A DNA stretch of 64,000 bases from Methylophilus rhizosphaerae (GTDB lineage: Bacteria; Pseudomonadota; Gammaproteobacteria; Burkholderiales; Methylophilaceae). The stretch lies in the NCBI RefSeq assembly GCF_900100975.1, contig NZ_FNFX01000001.1, positions 1-64,000 on the forward strand. Reading direction: 5' to 3'. The stretch's first letter is position 1. Every line of letters starts with the position of its first letter. A program made the position numbers and the translations under genes. The notes under the pieces were generated by a model. It saw only the letters and a list, made by a program, of their open reading frames with translations, did not search any database and was not told the DNA's origin. Positions 35,430-44,779 of this stretch are shown one piece after another.

Positions 35430-36647
35430 TTAGAATAACAAGCCGACAGTCATAAACGCTGAAGTATCATCGTAGTCAAAAAAGTTATCCGTAGAATTTC
35501 TTCTTGACTTGCTTACAGACAAACTGGCATTCACAAAGTTTCTTGGTGACCAGTAAACGCCTGCCAGTGCAGAGGCTTCATGGTCATCCCGGTGGCCATT
35601 ACCCGCAGGGCCTCTGCCAAGATAATTGCGTGTCAGATAGGAGGTGTTGGCCATGAAGGCCAGTTTGGGAGAGAACTCATAACGCAACCCAAGTTTGAAG
35701 GAATCAATCTCGGCATACGAGCTATCTTCACGGATAAAAGATCGCAGCGTTCTTCCTGCATAGCCATTTAACGAGATTTTAGAGGTCAGTGCGTAGGTGG
35801 CTGAAACATCGCCCACCCAGCCGGAATAATTGCGCATGGTAAACACCGGGGTTTCCTTGTTCACATAGCCCAGGTGCGCTTTGTAGTTGAGCCGCTTGTC
35901 GGATGTCGTCTCGTAAACCAGTTCATAGCTGTCAGAATTGGATTCTTTATCAATCCAGCGGGCAAAGCGGGAAGGATCAGCAATATTGTTGGCCTGCTCA
36001 CTGTGCCCTTTGTGGTACATGGCTTTCAGATACGAGCTCGCAAAGTCGTAGCGCCCGCCCAGGTTCAGGCGCCTGGTCCGGTTGGAGATTTCTTCCTGCT
36101 GGTCAAAATTAAAGGCGTTATCATTTTCCGTTTCAATGACAGTGACCCCTGCCAGGAAGTGAAAAATCTTGTGCGGTGAAAAATCTGCTTCAAAGTTATG
36201 CGTTTTAATGGTGACCACGTTTTTGACCGGCGCCGTCACAAACCTGAAATCGTTTAAGCGTTCATCACGGCTGGTTTCCAGCGTCCCGGTCAGATTAGGC
36301 GTCACCGCCCAGTCCCATCCCAGCGAATATTGTTTGGCGGTAAAGTCCAGGAAGTCCGATTTGTTGTATTTGTTATCGGTGACATTCAGGTTGGCGTGAA
36401 ACTTCTGCAGACTGTATGCCTTGTCAACATTAATGCCTAGCCGGTTCACCGTCACCTGGTCGGAGACTTCCCCGTCGGGGCGTCGGAATAAATTATCGTC
36501 AAATAACTTTGTGGTTGAAGCAGAAAAATTTAATGTATCTGCCTGATCAGCCAGCGCCTGATGGGAAACCATGTCTAACAAACAGCATCCCCAGAGGAAT
36601 TGATGCGCGAGGAATCGTAATTTCTGATAGTTATGTTTTAACGGCAT
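35430..36647 (-). CDS. epsL: EpsL: outer-membrane beta-barrel of the EPS operon
   Basis: 405 aa. N-terminal signal peptide (LLDMVSHQALA), then alternating hydrophobic/polar strands across the whole length, ending in Phe (AFMTVGLLF), the C-terminal signature for BAM insertion. It corresponds to the EpsL family found next to epsE/epsF/epsG in betaproteobacterial EPS loci. It is the first gene of the leftward EPS operon. An outer-membrane exit or tethering role is inferred. Confidence 0.85.
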   Translation of the reverse strand: MPLKHNYQKLRFLAHQFLWGCCLLDMVSHQALADQADTLNFSASTTKLFDDNLFRRPDGEVSDQVTVNRLGINVDKAYSLQKFHANLNVTDNKYNKSDFLDFTAKQYSLGWDWAVTPNLTGTLETSRDERLNDFRFVTAPVKNVVTIKTHNFEADFSPHKIFHFLAGVTVIETENDNAFNFDQQEEISNRTRRLNLGGRYDFASSYLKAMYHKGHSEQANNIADPSRFARWIDKESNSDSYELVYETTSDKRLNYKAHLGYVNKETPVFTMRNYSGWVGDVSATYALTSKISLNGYAGRTLRSFIREDSSYAEIDSFKLGLRYEFSPKLAFMANTSYLTRNYLGRGPAGNGHRDDHEASALAGVYWSPRNFVNASLSVSKSRRNSTDNFFDYDDTSAFMTVGLLF

Positions 36648-36906
36648 GCACCCACCCTGAATTAATAAAATCTTTACCTTAGTCCTGTTTATTAAAAAAT
36701 AAATCGCACCTTACAGAAAAATACCTGTCTGACGTAAAGATTTAGCCTGATAAAAAGAGCTCCAATGGCGTACATCCGCCAGTCACTTTTACAGGTTATC
36801 ACGTAAATAATACTCCTGCACCTGTCTGCTACCTTACCTGTCCAATCAGGCAGGATGGTAATGATGGCAGGTGCTTGATTCAGTTATCAGCCACTTAACT
36901 ACCATC
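36648..36906. promoter_or_regulatory. Divergent control region of the EPS locus
   Basis: Lies between epsL (leftward) and the primer transferase (rightward). It contains (a) 10-bp perfect inverted repeats AAATCTTTAC (36668-36677) and GTAAAGATTT (36734-36743), which could pair in the epsL leader; (b) an imperfect palindrome of ~57 bp with outer arms GCACCTG (36818-36824) and CAGGTGC (36868-36874) and inner CCTG/CAGG; (c) repeated ACCTGTCTG at 36723-36731 and 36820-36828. These look like binding sites for an EPS regulator, but no regulator gene is nearby. Confidence 0.45.
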
Positions 36907-38313
36907 ATGACTACAACAAAACCTCCAATCAGAACACTTGCAGGCCTTTCCTTCAGCGCCAACAACTCACTGTACCTCCTGGAATCCCTCATCGAACCGC
37001 TGGTGATGGTATTCGTGCTGTGGGGCTTATCCATCTATGCGGAAAACCGCATTTCCATGTCGATCTTCATTACGTCAATTGTGCTGTTCTTAATTACTTT
37101 CCCCAGCGGGGCCAAAATCCGCAAAGGTTTTTTCAGGATGTGCCGTGACGTTATCGCACAGTGGATTTTAATTGCTGCGTCAGTATTGTTTTTTGCCTAT
37201 ACCACACATTACATCTCCCTCTATAGTGAGCAGATGATCCTTATGTGGCTGATTGCCACGCCAGTGGCGCAAATTATGGCATTGCAGTTATTGAAATGGA
37301 CCAGCCCGGGCCTGGTCCAGTGGCAGGCACCCATACAAAACGCGCTGATTATTGGCCTGAATGAGCAAGGGATGATGCTGGCTGACAACCTGAAAGAGGA
37401 TTACTACCAGCGTACGCATGTGCTGGGTTTCTTTGAAAACCGCTCTACCGAGCGTTTAAACCTTACGCCAGATTATCCGATACTGGGTGACCTGAATCAG
37501 CTAAGCAGCTATCTGCACTCACATACCGTACACAAGCTATATATCGCCTTGCCCATGTCCAGTCACCCGCGTATTTTGAAAATACTGGACGACCTGAAAG
37601 ATTCCACCGCTTCCATTTATTTTGTGCCGGATATGTTTGTGACAGACCTGATCCAGGGTTGCGTTTCAAACGTGAACGGGATTCCGGTTGTTTCTGTCTG
37701 CGATACGCCTTTTACCGGCATGGATGGTTTTATCAAGCGCACGGCCGATATCCTGTTCTCGCTCGCGGTCCTGATATTGATTTCCCCCCTTCTGCTGGCC
37801 ATTGCCATTGGCATCAAGCTCAGCTCCCCTGGCCCCATCATTTTCAAACAGCGGCGTTATGGCCTGGATGGGCAGGAAATCATGGTGTATAAATTCCGCT
37901 CCATGACGGTATGCGAAGATGGTGGCAAGGTCACGCAGGCCACGAAAAATGATCAGAGGATTACCCCACTGGGCGCATTTCTGCGCAAAACCTCGCTGGA
38001 TGAATTGCCCCAGTTTATCAATGTGTTACAGGGCCGCATGAGTGTGGTCGGGCCACGCCCGCATGCGGTGGCACACAACGAGGAATATCGCAAACTGATT
38101 AAAGGTTATATGGTGCGCCATAAGGTCAAGCCTGGCATTACGGGCTGGGCGCAAGTCAACGGTTTTCGCGGGGAAACCGATACACTGGATAAAATGGAGC
38201 AGCGCGTGCGTTACGACCTGGAATACCTGCGTAACTGGAGTCCGCGCCTGGATATGCTGATTGTGGCCAAGACCGTCTGGTTAACAGCCGTTGGCCAGGA
38301 CAGCGCTTATTAG
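36907..38313 (+). CDS. Undecaprenyl-phosphate glucose phosphotransferase (WcaJ/EpsB type)
   Basis: 468 aa from ATG 36907; an in-frame GTG at 36871 falls inside the large palindrome and is less likely. N-terminal membrane segments and a CoA-binding-like domain (NALIIGLNEQGMMLADNL) are followed by the C-terminal bacterial sugar transferase domain: KRTADILFSLAVL, KQRRYGLDGQEI, KTSLDELPQF, and GPRPHAVAHNEEY, then KPGITGWAQVNG. It transfers hexose-1-P to undecaprenyl phosphate, starting repeat-unit synthesis. It is the only rightward gene of the EPS locus. Confidence 0.92.
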   Translation: MTTTKPPIRTLAGLSFSANNSLYLLESLIEPLVMVFVLWGLSIYAENRISMSIFITSIVLFLITFPSGAKIRKGFFRMCRDVIAQWILIAASVLFFAYTTHYISLYSEQMILMWLIATPVAQIMALQLLKWTSPGLVQWQAPIQNALIIGLNEQGMMLADNLKEDYYQRTHVLGFFENRSTERLNLTPDYPILGDLNQLSSYLHSHTVHKLYIALPMSSHPRILKILDDLKDSTASIYFVPDMFVTDLIQGCVSNVNGIPVVSVCDTPFTGMDGFIKRTADILFSLAVLILISPLLLAIAIGIKLSSPGPIIFKQRRYGLDGQEIMVYKFRSMTVCEDGGKVTQATKNDQRITPLGAFLRKTSLDELPQFINVLQGRMSVVGPRPHAVAHNEEYRKLIKGYMVRHKVKPGITGWAQVNGFRGETDTLDKMEQRVRYDLEYLRNWSPRLDMLIVAKTVWLTAVGQDSAY

Positions 38314-38353
38314 TTCTGTCGAAAGATGCGGAGCCGGAACAGGCCTGCTTTTG

Positions 38354-39310
38354 CTATTGCCGGGTATGCTGGCTGATGAGTCTCAACGCAGTATTAATCC
38401 AGTCGTGGCTCAGGCAATCCAGCACGTGCACATCCTGCATGCCGCGCAGCCAGGTCAGTTGCCGCTTGGCGAGTTGCCGGGTGGCGTACACGCCATGCTC
38501 ACCCAATGTCGGCAAGTCAATTTCACCATTCAGATACTGCATGGTCTGCCGGTAACCGACACAACGCATACTGGGATCATTCGCTGTCAGTTGGGGATAA
38601 GCGCTTAACAGGGCTTGTACTTCCTCAACCAGGCCTTGTTTCAGCATGAGTTGAAAGCGCTCGGCGATACGCTGGTGCAGAACACTGCGATCACTGGGCA
38701 CCAGGGCGATTTTCAGGATATCAAAAGGCAGTACATTTTTTGCCGACTGCGCCCGCAACGCACTCATGGACTGACCGCTAATTCTGTATACCTCCAGCGC
38801 GCGTTCGATGCGTTGCGTATCGGTCGCATGTATTTTTGCTGCGACTTCAGGGTCAATACCGGCCAGTTGTGCATGCAACGCAGCCCAGCCCAGCTGGCTG
38901 GCTTCAGCCTCAATTTCAGCGCGCACAGCCACATCGGCAGGTGGCAAATCGCTTAACCCATGCTGTAAGGCGTTGAAATACAGCATCGTTCCGCCCACCA
39001 GTACGGGCATACGCCCTTTTGCCGCAGCCGCATGCATCAGCGCCAGTGCATCTGCAGAAAACTGTGCTGCGGAATATTGCTCCAGCGGGGAAAGCAAATC
39101 AATCAAGTGGTGCGGCGCCTGGCGCAAAACATCTGCATCCGGTTTCGCCGTCCCAATATCCATGCCCCGGTAAACCAGGGCGGAATCCACACTGATGATT
39201 TCTATCGGTAACTGCTGGTATAAGGCAATGGTGGCTGCCGTTTTACCGCTGGCAGTCGGCCCCATCAGAAAAATGGCCGGGGGCAGACCGGGATTAACGG
39301 GTGAAGACAT
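38354..39310 (-). CDS. miaA: tRNA dimethylallyltransferase MiaA
   Basis: 318 aa. The P-loop is LMGPTASGKTA; SVDSALVYRGMDIGTAKP and VGGTMLYFNALQHGLSDLP are diagnostic. The C-terminal CVGYRQTMQYLNG precedes RQLAKRQLTWLRG. It isopentenylates A37 in tRNAs reading UNN codons. It lies downstream of the H4MPT genes on the same strand, 54 bp after the dehydratase gene, and converges with the primer transferase. Confidence 0.96.
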   Translation of the reverse strand: MSSPVNPGLPPAIFLMGPTASGKTAATIALYQQLPIEIISVDSALVYRGMDIGTAKPDADVLRQAPHHLIDLLSPLEQYSAAQFSADALALMHAAAAKGRMPVLVGGTMLYFNALQHGLSDLPPADVAVRAEIEAEASQLGWAALHAQLAGIDPEVAAKIHATDTQRIERALEVYRISGQSMSALRAQSAKNVLPFDILKIALVPSDRSVLHQRIAERFQLMLKQGLVEEVQALLSAYPQLTANDPSMRCVGYRQTMQYLNGEIDLPTLGEHGVYATRQLAKRQLTWLRGMQDVHVLDCLSHDWINTALRLISQHTRQ

Positions 39311-39364
39311 ACAACATCAAGTAGCAATCAATCAGTAACAAAAAAACAGCGAGGTAATTGTGGT

Positions 39365-39739
39365 TTATTTGTCGTACTTCACGTAACTGAATCGCAGGTC
39401 ATCCTGTGGCGTGCCTTCCAGTGCGGAACCTGCCTGTAATTGTGGCTGCCATTGAATCACTTCTTCAATTTTCCGTGCCAGTTCAATATCTTTCATGGTG
39501 ATGCCCTTGGCGGTATGTGTGCACAGTTTCACAATGACAAAAGCATAAGAAACGGTTAAATCGGGATGGTGCCAGGCCGCTTCCGCCAAATGCCCTACCG
39601 TATTGACCACCATCAGCGTCCCTTTCCAGCTATTGGTTTTATATTTGCGGCGTATCCAGCCATCCTCATAAATCCAGTGCGGCAGGGATTCGGCAAAATG
39701 TTGTTGAATTTCCTGTTCGGTCAAGACTTGTTCAGTCAT
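39365..39739 (-). CDS. 4a-hydroxytetrahydrobiopterin dehydratase (pterin-4a-carbinolamine dehydratase)
   Basis: 124 aa. Contains AEAAWHHPDLTVSYAFV, the active-site His-His-Pro region, and the terminal helix typical of the PCD/DCoH fold. It dehydrates 4a-carbinolamine pterins. No phenylalanine hydroxylase is nearby; instead it follows H4MPT-synthesis genes, so a role in methanopterin chemistry is likely but inferred. It lies 36 bp after the CitG-like gene. Confidence 0.88.
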   Translation of the reverse strand: MTEQVLTEQEIQQHFAESLPHWIYEDGWIRRKYKTNSWKGTLMVVNTVGHLAEAAWHHPDLTVSYAFVIVKLCTHTAKGITMKDIELARKIEEVIQWQPQLQAGSALEGTPQDDLRFSYVKYDK

Positions 39740-39775
39740 TGCACTCTCCTTATAAACAATTTAATGGGCATCACT

Positions 39776-40651
39776 TTAAAGAAACAGTATACCAGCCCTG
39801 TTCACGGGCTGGCTCAAGATGGACAACATCGCTGTGATCACGGTCAGATCAGCACTGGTGCCGGGATTGATGCCCGCCTGCTTGAGTGACTGATCCCATT
39901 GCAAAAGTACCGGCATATAGTTCTTCGGATTATCCAGTGCCATCAATGCCTGGGCATGATGAGCGGCGGTTTGCTGCACATTCAGCGCGATAGCTTCACC
40001 GTATTTGCGCGCAATATGACTGTCTGGCACCGAAGACAACCAGTACAGGTAAACCGCGGTCAAGGCCCAGGCCGGGCGTTGCCAGCGCTCAATGCAACTG
40101 GCATAGAGTGGTAAGGCCTGCTTCCATACCTGCGCATATCCTTCCACATACTGGCATGCCACCATGTCATGTCTGGCGGCCAGTTGCATCGCAGCCAGCA
40201 GCGTGATCTGCGGTGACTGAGACACATCGTGCTCCTCCCGTTGCCCCATGCCCGCAGGCTTGACCAGGCGGATACCAGCATACACGTGGGCGGCATCAGC
40301 GACCGTAGTTTCCTGTAACACTTGCTGCAATGCCGTTTGCAGCGACAACTGCGGGTATTGCAAAGCTGCCTGCACGACGGGAGCCACTAGCAAAATAATC
40401 CCCAGATTGGTATTACAGCCGACTTGGGCATAAGTCGCTTCCAGTGCAGCCAGTATGCGCTGCCCCAAGGTACGGGAACCAAATTGGTCATCGTCGCACA
40501 ATACGGGTGCCGAGGCTTCTGCGCTCTTGATAAAGTCCTGCACCTGCATGCCATGACCATCAGCGAATATATGTACATTGCCAGGCTTTAGAGCTTCCAG
40601 CTCAGCCAGGCAGGCGGTTAAATAAGCTTTTTCCAAAGTGTTGGGTGACAT
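39776..40651 (-). CDS. Triphosphoribosyl-dephospho-CoA synthase-like protein (CitG/MdcB family) of the H4MPT cluster
   Basis: 291 aa from ATG 40651; an in-frame TTG upstream would overlap the ATP-grasp gene. LEALKPGNVH and GCNTNLGIILLVAPVV are the family signatures. CitG enzymes fuse a ribosyl group of ATP to dephospho-CoA. In methylotrophs a homologue is regularly found with H4MPT genes, and there is no citrate or malonate lyase here, so a related ribosyl- or phospho-transfer in dephospho-H4MPT synthesis is likely. The exact reaction is unknown to me. Confidence 0.8.
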   Translation of the reverse strand: MSPNTLEKAYLTACLAELEALKPGNVHIFADGHGMQVQDFIKSAEASAPVLCDDDQFGSRTLGQRILAALEATYAQVGCNTNLGIILLVAPVVQAALQYPQLSLQTALQQVLQETTVADAAHVYAGIRLVKPAGMGQREEHDVSQSPQITLLAAMQLAARHDMVACQYVEGYAQVWKQALPLYASCIERWQRPAWALTAVYLYWLSSVPDSHIARKYGEAIALNVQQTAAHHAQALMALDNPKNYMPVLLQWDQSLKQAGINPGTSADLTVITAMLSILSQPVNRAGILFL

Positions 40652-40655
40652 GCGG

Positions 40656-41564
40656 TTAATTATCTGCGGTTTTGCCAGCAAAACGTAATAAATCCGCTAC
40701 CAGGATATCGGCGATATTGAGGTCGGTGATAGTCTGCAAGCCGCGCCAGGCAGGAATACTATTAACTTCTATCACCCATAACTGGCTATGCTGATCGCGC
40801 ATGATGTCGACACCGGCGTAATAGATTCCGATTGCTGCAGCTGCACGTACACCCAATTCAGCCACATCCAGCTCATCACAGGCACTGCACCGTGCACCAC
40901 GCGCAACATTATGCAACCAGCCATCCCCCTGGCGGCGCATGACCGCAATCGGTTCGCCATTCACCACGAATACGCGGTAATCATGCTGGTAAGACCCACA
41001 CTCGATTTTTTCCTGCAGGTAGTAAACGCCATCTACAAACATATCCTGCGGTAACGCAAATTGTTGCGGGTGTTCGATTAAGCGTACGCCTTTACCTTGC
41101 GACCCGAACAAGGGCTTGATCACCAGCGTTCTGCCGCTATCCAGCACCTGCTGCATAATGCGGTGCGCGGTATGCCGGTATTCGCATACCCAGGTTTCAG
41201 GCGTTGCCACGCCATGCTCAACCAGCAACTGGCTGGTCAGGCTTTTATCCACCGTGGTTTCAATCGCCCGTGCATGGTTATAGATGGCCATGCCCTGGCG
41301 CTGCAAGGTATGCAGAATATTCATGCGGGTAATGATTTGCTGCGTAGTCCCGGCGGCGACACCGCGTACAAACGCGATAGGTGAAGCCTGTTGCAGACCG
41401 GGAATATGCACTGTGACCACTTGATTGGCGACACTGACATGGCAGCTATCCAGGCATACCATCAGCGCCTGCCAGCCCCGGCGGGCAAACGCCTGTGCCA
41501 GCGCCTGCCCGTGCCAGCCGCCTTGCTGGGCGACTTCGTCAGTGAAGATTGGAACGACTTTCAT
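40656..41564 (-). CDS. RimK-type ATP-grasp ligase of the H4MPT cluster
   Basis: 302 aa. ATP-grasp features: TVDKSLTSQLLVEHGVATPE, VIKPLFGSQGKGVRL, VYYLQEKIECGSYQHDYRVF and VIEVNSIPAWRGLQ (metal-binding Glu/Asn). RimK relatives add glutamate or related amino acids to pterin cofactors, as MptN/CofF do in archaea. In methylotrophs such genes are needed for H4MPT synthesis. It starts after a 146-bp promoter-like gap following mch and precedes the CitG-like gene by 4 bp. Confidence 0.85.
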   Translation of the reverse strand: MKVVPIFTDEVAQQGGWHGQALAQAFARRGWQALMVCLDSCHVSVANQVVTVHIPGLQQASPIAFVRGVAAGTTQQIITRMNILHTLQRQGMAIYNHARAIETTVDKSLTSQLLVEHGVATPETWVCEYRHTAHRIMQQVLDSGRTLVIKPLFGSQGKGVRLIEHPQQFALPQDMFVDGVYYLQEKIECGSYQHDYRVFVVNGEPIAVMRRQGDGWLHNVARGARCSACDELDVAELGVRAAAAIGIYYAGVDIMRDQHSQLWVIEVNSIPAWRGLQTITDLNIADILVADLLRFAGKTADN

Positions 41565-41710
41565 GATTAAAAATGGTCGAGCCTGCGCGTTTTTTTATTG
41601 ATGGCCTAGAAAGCTAGGATTTGTGTTGGAACTGCTTTTCCAGCCTGCTATGCTGCTTTAATTCGCCTTGCACATCATACTGCCTGATAATTTAATATAT
41701 CACTTAAAAT
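41565..41710 (-). promoter_or_regulatory. mch-rimK spacer, likely promoter
   Basis: 146 bp, AT-rich. It contains the small palindrome CCTAG-AAAG-CTAGG (41605-41618) without a following U-run on the minus strand. It is probably the promoter region of the ATP-grasp/CitG-like/dehydratase/miaA transcription unit; exact boxes could not be fixed. Confidence 0.35.
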
Positions 41711-42685
41711 TTAACTGCCAAATGACTGATTTAATAATGTTTCATTGAATTGTCCGGCAAAGAAAGTACGGCCAGACTTCAGGTTGGTGACACTGACCTT
41801 GGCTGGTGAGAATAACATCGGGTCAATCTGGTAAAAATCCATGTTCACGGCTTTAAACACTTCGGCGAATGGACGTCCGTAATCTTTGGAAGCCGAAGAA
41901 GGTAATTGTTGTGCCAGTTGCTCTGCGGCGGCATCTTCGGTGTTCACAAACAACTGCACAAAGCCGCCAAATAAAATGGCATCATTGGTGCGGCCCATGC
42001 CGGTAATAAAATCCGGTGATGGTGCAGGTACAGGTGCCACGCCATAGCCATCAACAATGGCATTCAAATCAAAATGCAAGGCATGACATTTATGCAGAGC
42101 GACTTCCAGCACGCGTGCCGTGACTTGTAACGAACCCGCGATACTGCGTGTGGGTGTCAGAATAAAAGTCAGTTTATTGGCCGGCAGGCCGGTATCCCTG
42201 GCTACTTTTTCGATAACTTGTACCGGTGGTATTTTATCCGTTTCCAGCACCAGCACCGATTGCTCACCTTTATCGCTGTAGTGGATATCTTTAAATACCT
42301 CTTCACGCTGTGCGATAGCACGGGCCGGACCGCTACCAAGTGAGAAAAATTTTTCATGAGACAAGGCCCAGCCAGCGTATTGACTGCCCAGGCAGGCAAT
42401 CACCGGTTGCTTAGCCGTCACGACGACACTTAATGGCCAGTGGGCAAACTGCGGTACTTGCTGTAACGCGACACTCCCCAGCCCTCCCATGCAGATTTCG
42501 GCAATGATGCGCCCGGCTTCGAGGCCGCCAGGTGTTTGAATCCCGGCGTCGACAATGGTGGCGCCGCTTTCATGAGTGCTCACAAGGCAGCCTAATGCGG
42601 GTGCATTGGCGACCAGGTGAGCCACCAGAGGCGCACTGTATTGTTGCACGCTAATGGATGTTGAATTCGATGTGTTCACAGACAT
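41711..42685 (-). CDS. mch: Methenyl-H4MPT cyclohydrolase
   Basis: 324 aa, normal for Mch. N-terminal ESGATIVDAGIQTPGGLEAG and later GFGVAP-like VDGYGVAPVPAPSPDFITGM and GRTNDAILFGG match the family. It hydrolyses methenyl-H4MPT to formyl-H4MPT in the cytoplasmic formaldehyde oxidation route. ATG 42685 follows GGGAACG and overlaps the end of the OrfY-like gene by 35 bases. Confidence 0.95.
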   Translation of the reverse strand: MSVNTSNSTSISVQQYSAPLVAHLVANAPALGCLVSTHESGATIVDAGIQTPGGLEAGRIIAEICMGGLGSVALQQVPQFAHWPLSVVVTAKQPVIACLGSQYAGWALSHEKFFSLGSGPARAIAQREEVFKDIHYSDKGEQSVLVLETDKIPPVQVIEKVARDTGLPANKLTFILTPTRSIAGSLQVTARVLEVALHKCHALHFDLNAIVDGYGVAPVPAPSPDFITGMGRTNDAILFGGFVQLFVNTEDAAAEQLAQQLPSSASKDYGRPFAEVFKAVNMDFYQIDPMLFSPAKVSVTNLKSGRTFFAGQFNETLLNQSFGS

Positions 42686-43754
42686 ACGTTCCCCATAGTT
42701 TCTCTAATTGTGTTTTTTTGTGCTGCAATGCCTGCCGCACCTCACTGTCCGAGTGCCCTTCAGCATACAGACTGCATACCGGTTGTCCGGCGGCAATGGC
42801 GGCATGACCGTTTGGCCTGTCCTCTACCCAATCGGGAAAGTCCAGTTGCGCATCTTTTATAGCCTGGCGCGCATAGGCAATGCAGTGGCTGGCATGCTTA
42901 CTGTTGAGCTGAAATGCGGGCATCGTATTATGCTGACAGCTGGCAATATGCGCCTGGATCAATGGCAAATCTGCATATAGTCGCATGCTGGCACTCAACC
43001 TCGGATTGATTTCCAGCACATGCAACTGCCCGTTGTGCCAAATCGCATCCAGGCTATTAATTCCCACCAATCCCGAATCTGGCACCAATGTTTGCAACAG
43101 GTTTTGCATGGCCTGAATCAACGCCATCTCATGCAATCTCGCCGCACCGGCATAAGTATATTTTCCCGGCCTTTGCTTAAGCGCATGCACGCCAATCAAT
43201 ATGATGGTTTGCTGATCTGCAATAAACAAAGCGCCTACTGGCTGCCCGGTTTGAGATACCTGCCAATAACCATCGCTGCTGCTAGCGTCATCAGCCTCAG
43301 GCCAATCACGGACATGCGATCCGCCGCATTGCCCTGTTTGTTTGTACAACCACTTACCTTGCAGTGGTGCCTGTAATCGTATTTCTGGTGATAACACGCC
43401 GTGCGCTTCGCAGTAAGCCTGCAACCATACCGGCTGTTTTACCTGTTGCATGACCGCAGGCGCGTTTCCCAACACGTGATAGCGCTGGTGCAGTTGCCCA
43501 TAGCATTCAATATTGGCCTCAAAGCCGGAGCCAATCAATAGGCCGTCCGGCTGCCATTTATCCAATGCCTTAAGTAACGCATCAACCTCTGCCTGCATCA
43601 ACTGTCCGCCCAAAGCCGGTAACTGCCATACTGCATGTGCACTCTGCCTGGTATCCGCATCGGCGAAAGCATCTATCGCCAGGACTTCAAACCCTTCATG
43701 CCGCGCTATTTCCGCATACAGGCGGGCGCTGTGTGACAGGATAGCCAACCGCAA
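42651..43754 (-). CDS. ATP-grasp protein of the H4MPT cluster (OrfY-like)
   Basis: 367 aa. ATP-grasp-like layout: LIGSGFEANIECYGQLHQRY, GKWLYKQTGQCGGSHVRDW (nucleotide Lys region), GINSLDAIWHNGQLHVLEIN and PRLSASMRLY (metal residues). In Methylorubrum the orfY gene lies with mtdB and mch and is needed for dephospho-H4MPT synthesis. The present order mtdB-this gene-mch matches. Its substrate is unknown. It lies 8 bp after mtdB. Confidence 0.82.
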   Translation of the reverse strand: MRLAILSHSARLYAEIARHEGFEVLAIDAFADADTRQSAHAVWQLPALGGQLMQAEVDALLKALDKWQPDGLLIGSGFEANIECYGQLHQRYHVLGNAPAVMQQVKQPVWLQAYCEAHGVLSPEIRLQAPLQGKWLYKQTGQCGGSHVRDWPEADDASSSDGYWQVSQTGQPVGALFIADQQTIILIGVHALKQRPGKYTYAGAARLHEMALIQAMQNLLQTLVPDSGLVGINSLDAIWHNGQLHVLEINPRLSASMRLYADLPLIQAHIASCQHNTMPAFQLNSKHASHCIAYARQAIKDAQLDFPDWVEDRPNGHAAIAAGQPVCSLYAEGHSDSEVRQALQHKKTQLEKLWGTYVCEHIEFNIH

Positions 43755-43762
43755 GAATACAA

Positions 43763-44656
43763 CTACCCTACATGGGCACAGGCATATTCGTATGCCTGAT
43801 GGTAATCAATATGCATGGGGGATTCGCTTTGCAGCATCTGCTCCAGCAATTTGTTTTGTGTGACATATTTAAGCTGTCCGATTGCCAGGGCACCAAAACC
43901 GGCCACCTGTGTCCCTTCAATCAGGCCACCATTGGAGAAGGTATCCACACCTTCGATGCCTGAAGGCGGGACGGCATTGACATCAGCCACCACTTTCAAG
44001 CTTCCGGAATTGGCAAACTGGCTGGTTTCCAGCACACGGATACCGGCAGGTGTTGCACACAGAGCCACGGTAGCTTCACTCAGGACGGTGACTTTGGCTG
44101 CTTCCGAGCTACCATCTACCACCTTCAGTTTTACATCATAACTGGCAGCTAATTTGTCCACATAGGCCTGCATGCTTTCCACGCCAGAATGCCCGACCAT
44201 CAGCACTTCAGAACCCTGGCGCGCCGCAATCAGGGCCGCAGTTGAGCCGACTGTGCCGCTGGCGCCAAAAATGGCGATTTTTTCCTTGCCCAGGCCGCTG
44301 CCGGATTTTTTCAGGTGAAAATCAACTTTGGCCAGCATGGCTGCCGCGGTGGTAAATGCGCCAGAAGGATCAGAGAAGGTATGGCATTCGAAAGGTTTAA
44401 ACATGGCACTACGGGCCTGTTTTTGCATTTCCAGCGCTACCTGGATATCCCGGCCACCAAAAAACAAGGCCTGCTGCTTGAGCCCGCTGGGGCTGCGCGA
44501 AAAAATCGCATCCTGGGTCAGGGCCACAATTTCATTCAGGGTGACATCAGTATAGGAAATGATTTTCTCATAGCCGGCATCAAACGCCATATTGACATCA
44601 AACGGGCTGGCATTTTTGGCCGCTGTGAATAAATGCATAATACTGGTTTTTTTCAT
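43763..44656 (-). CDS. mtdB: NAD(P)-dependent methylene-H4MPT dehydrogenase
   Basis: 297 aa from ATG 44656, chosen because GGGGGAG precedes it and the longer frame lacks support. IAIFGASGTVGSTAALIAARQG is the nucleotide-binding fold; HTFSDPSGAFTTAAAMLAKV is the conserved substrate region. It oxidises methylene-H4MPT to methenyl-H4MPT, generating NAD(P)H. MtdB versus MtdC cofactor preference cannot be decided from sequence. It is followed by the ATP-grasp gene and mch. Confidence 0.93.
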   Translation of the reverse strand: MKKTSIMHLFTAAKNASPFDVNMAFDAGYEKIISYTDVTLNEIVALTQDAIFSRSPSGLKQQALFFGGRDIQVALEMQKQARSAMFKPFECHTFSDPSGAFTTAAAMLAKVDFHLKKSGSGLGKEKIAIFGASGTVGSTAALIAARQGSEVLMVGHSGVESMQAYVDKLAASYDVKLKVVDGSSEAAKVTVLSEATVALCATPAGIRVLETSQFANSGSLKVVADVNAVPPSGIEGVDTFSNGGLIEGTQVAGFGALAIGQLKYVTQNKLLEQMLQSESPMHIDYHQAYEYACAHVG

Positions 44657-44779
44657 TACTCCCCCTGTGGAACTCATTCGCTAAATAGTATCACGTGCAA
44701 TATACACAATCCTGTGCTGGTTCAAAATCAAAAGCAGACTGTAAAAAGAGCAACTTTTCCTCAATATGTCTTGGTACAG

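Noticed and set aside
36871-36906. GTG 36871 as start of the primer transferase
   Set aside because: It lies in the arm of the large palindrome without a spaced Shine-Dalgarno; ATG 36907 gives the family-like N-terminus.
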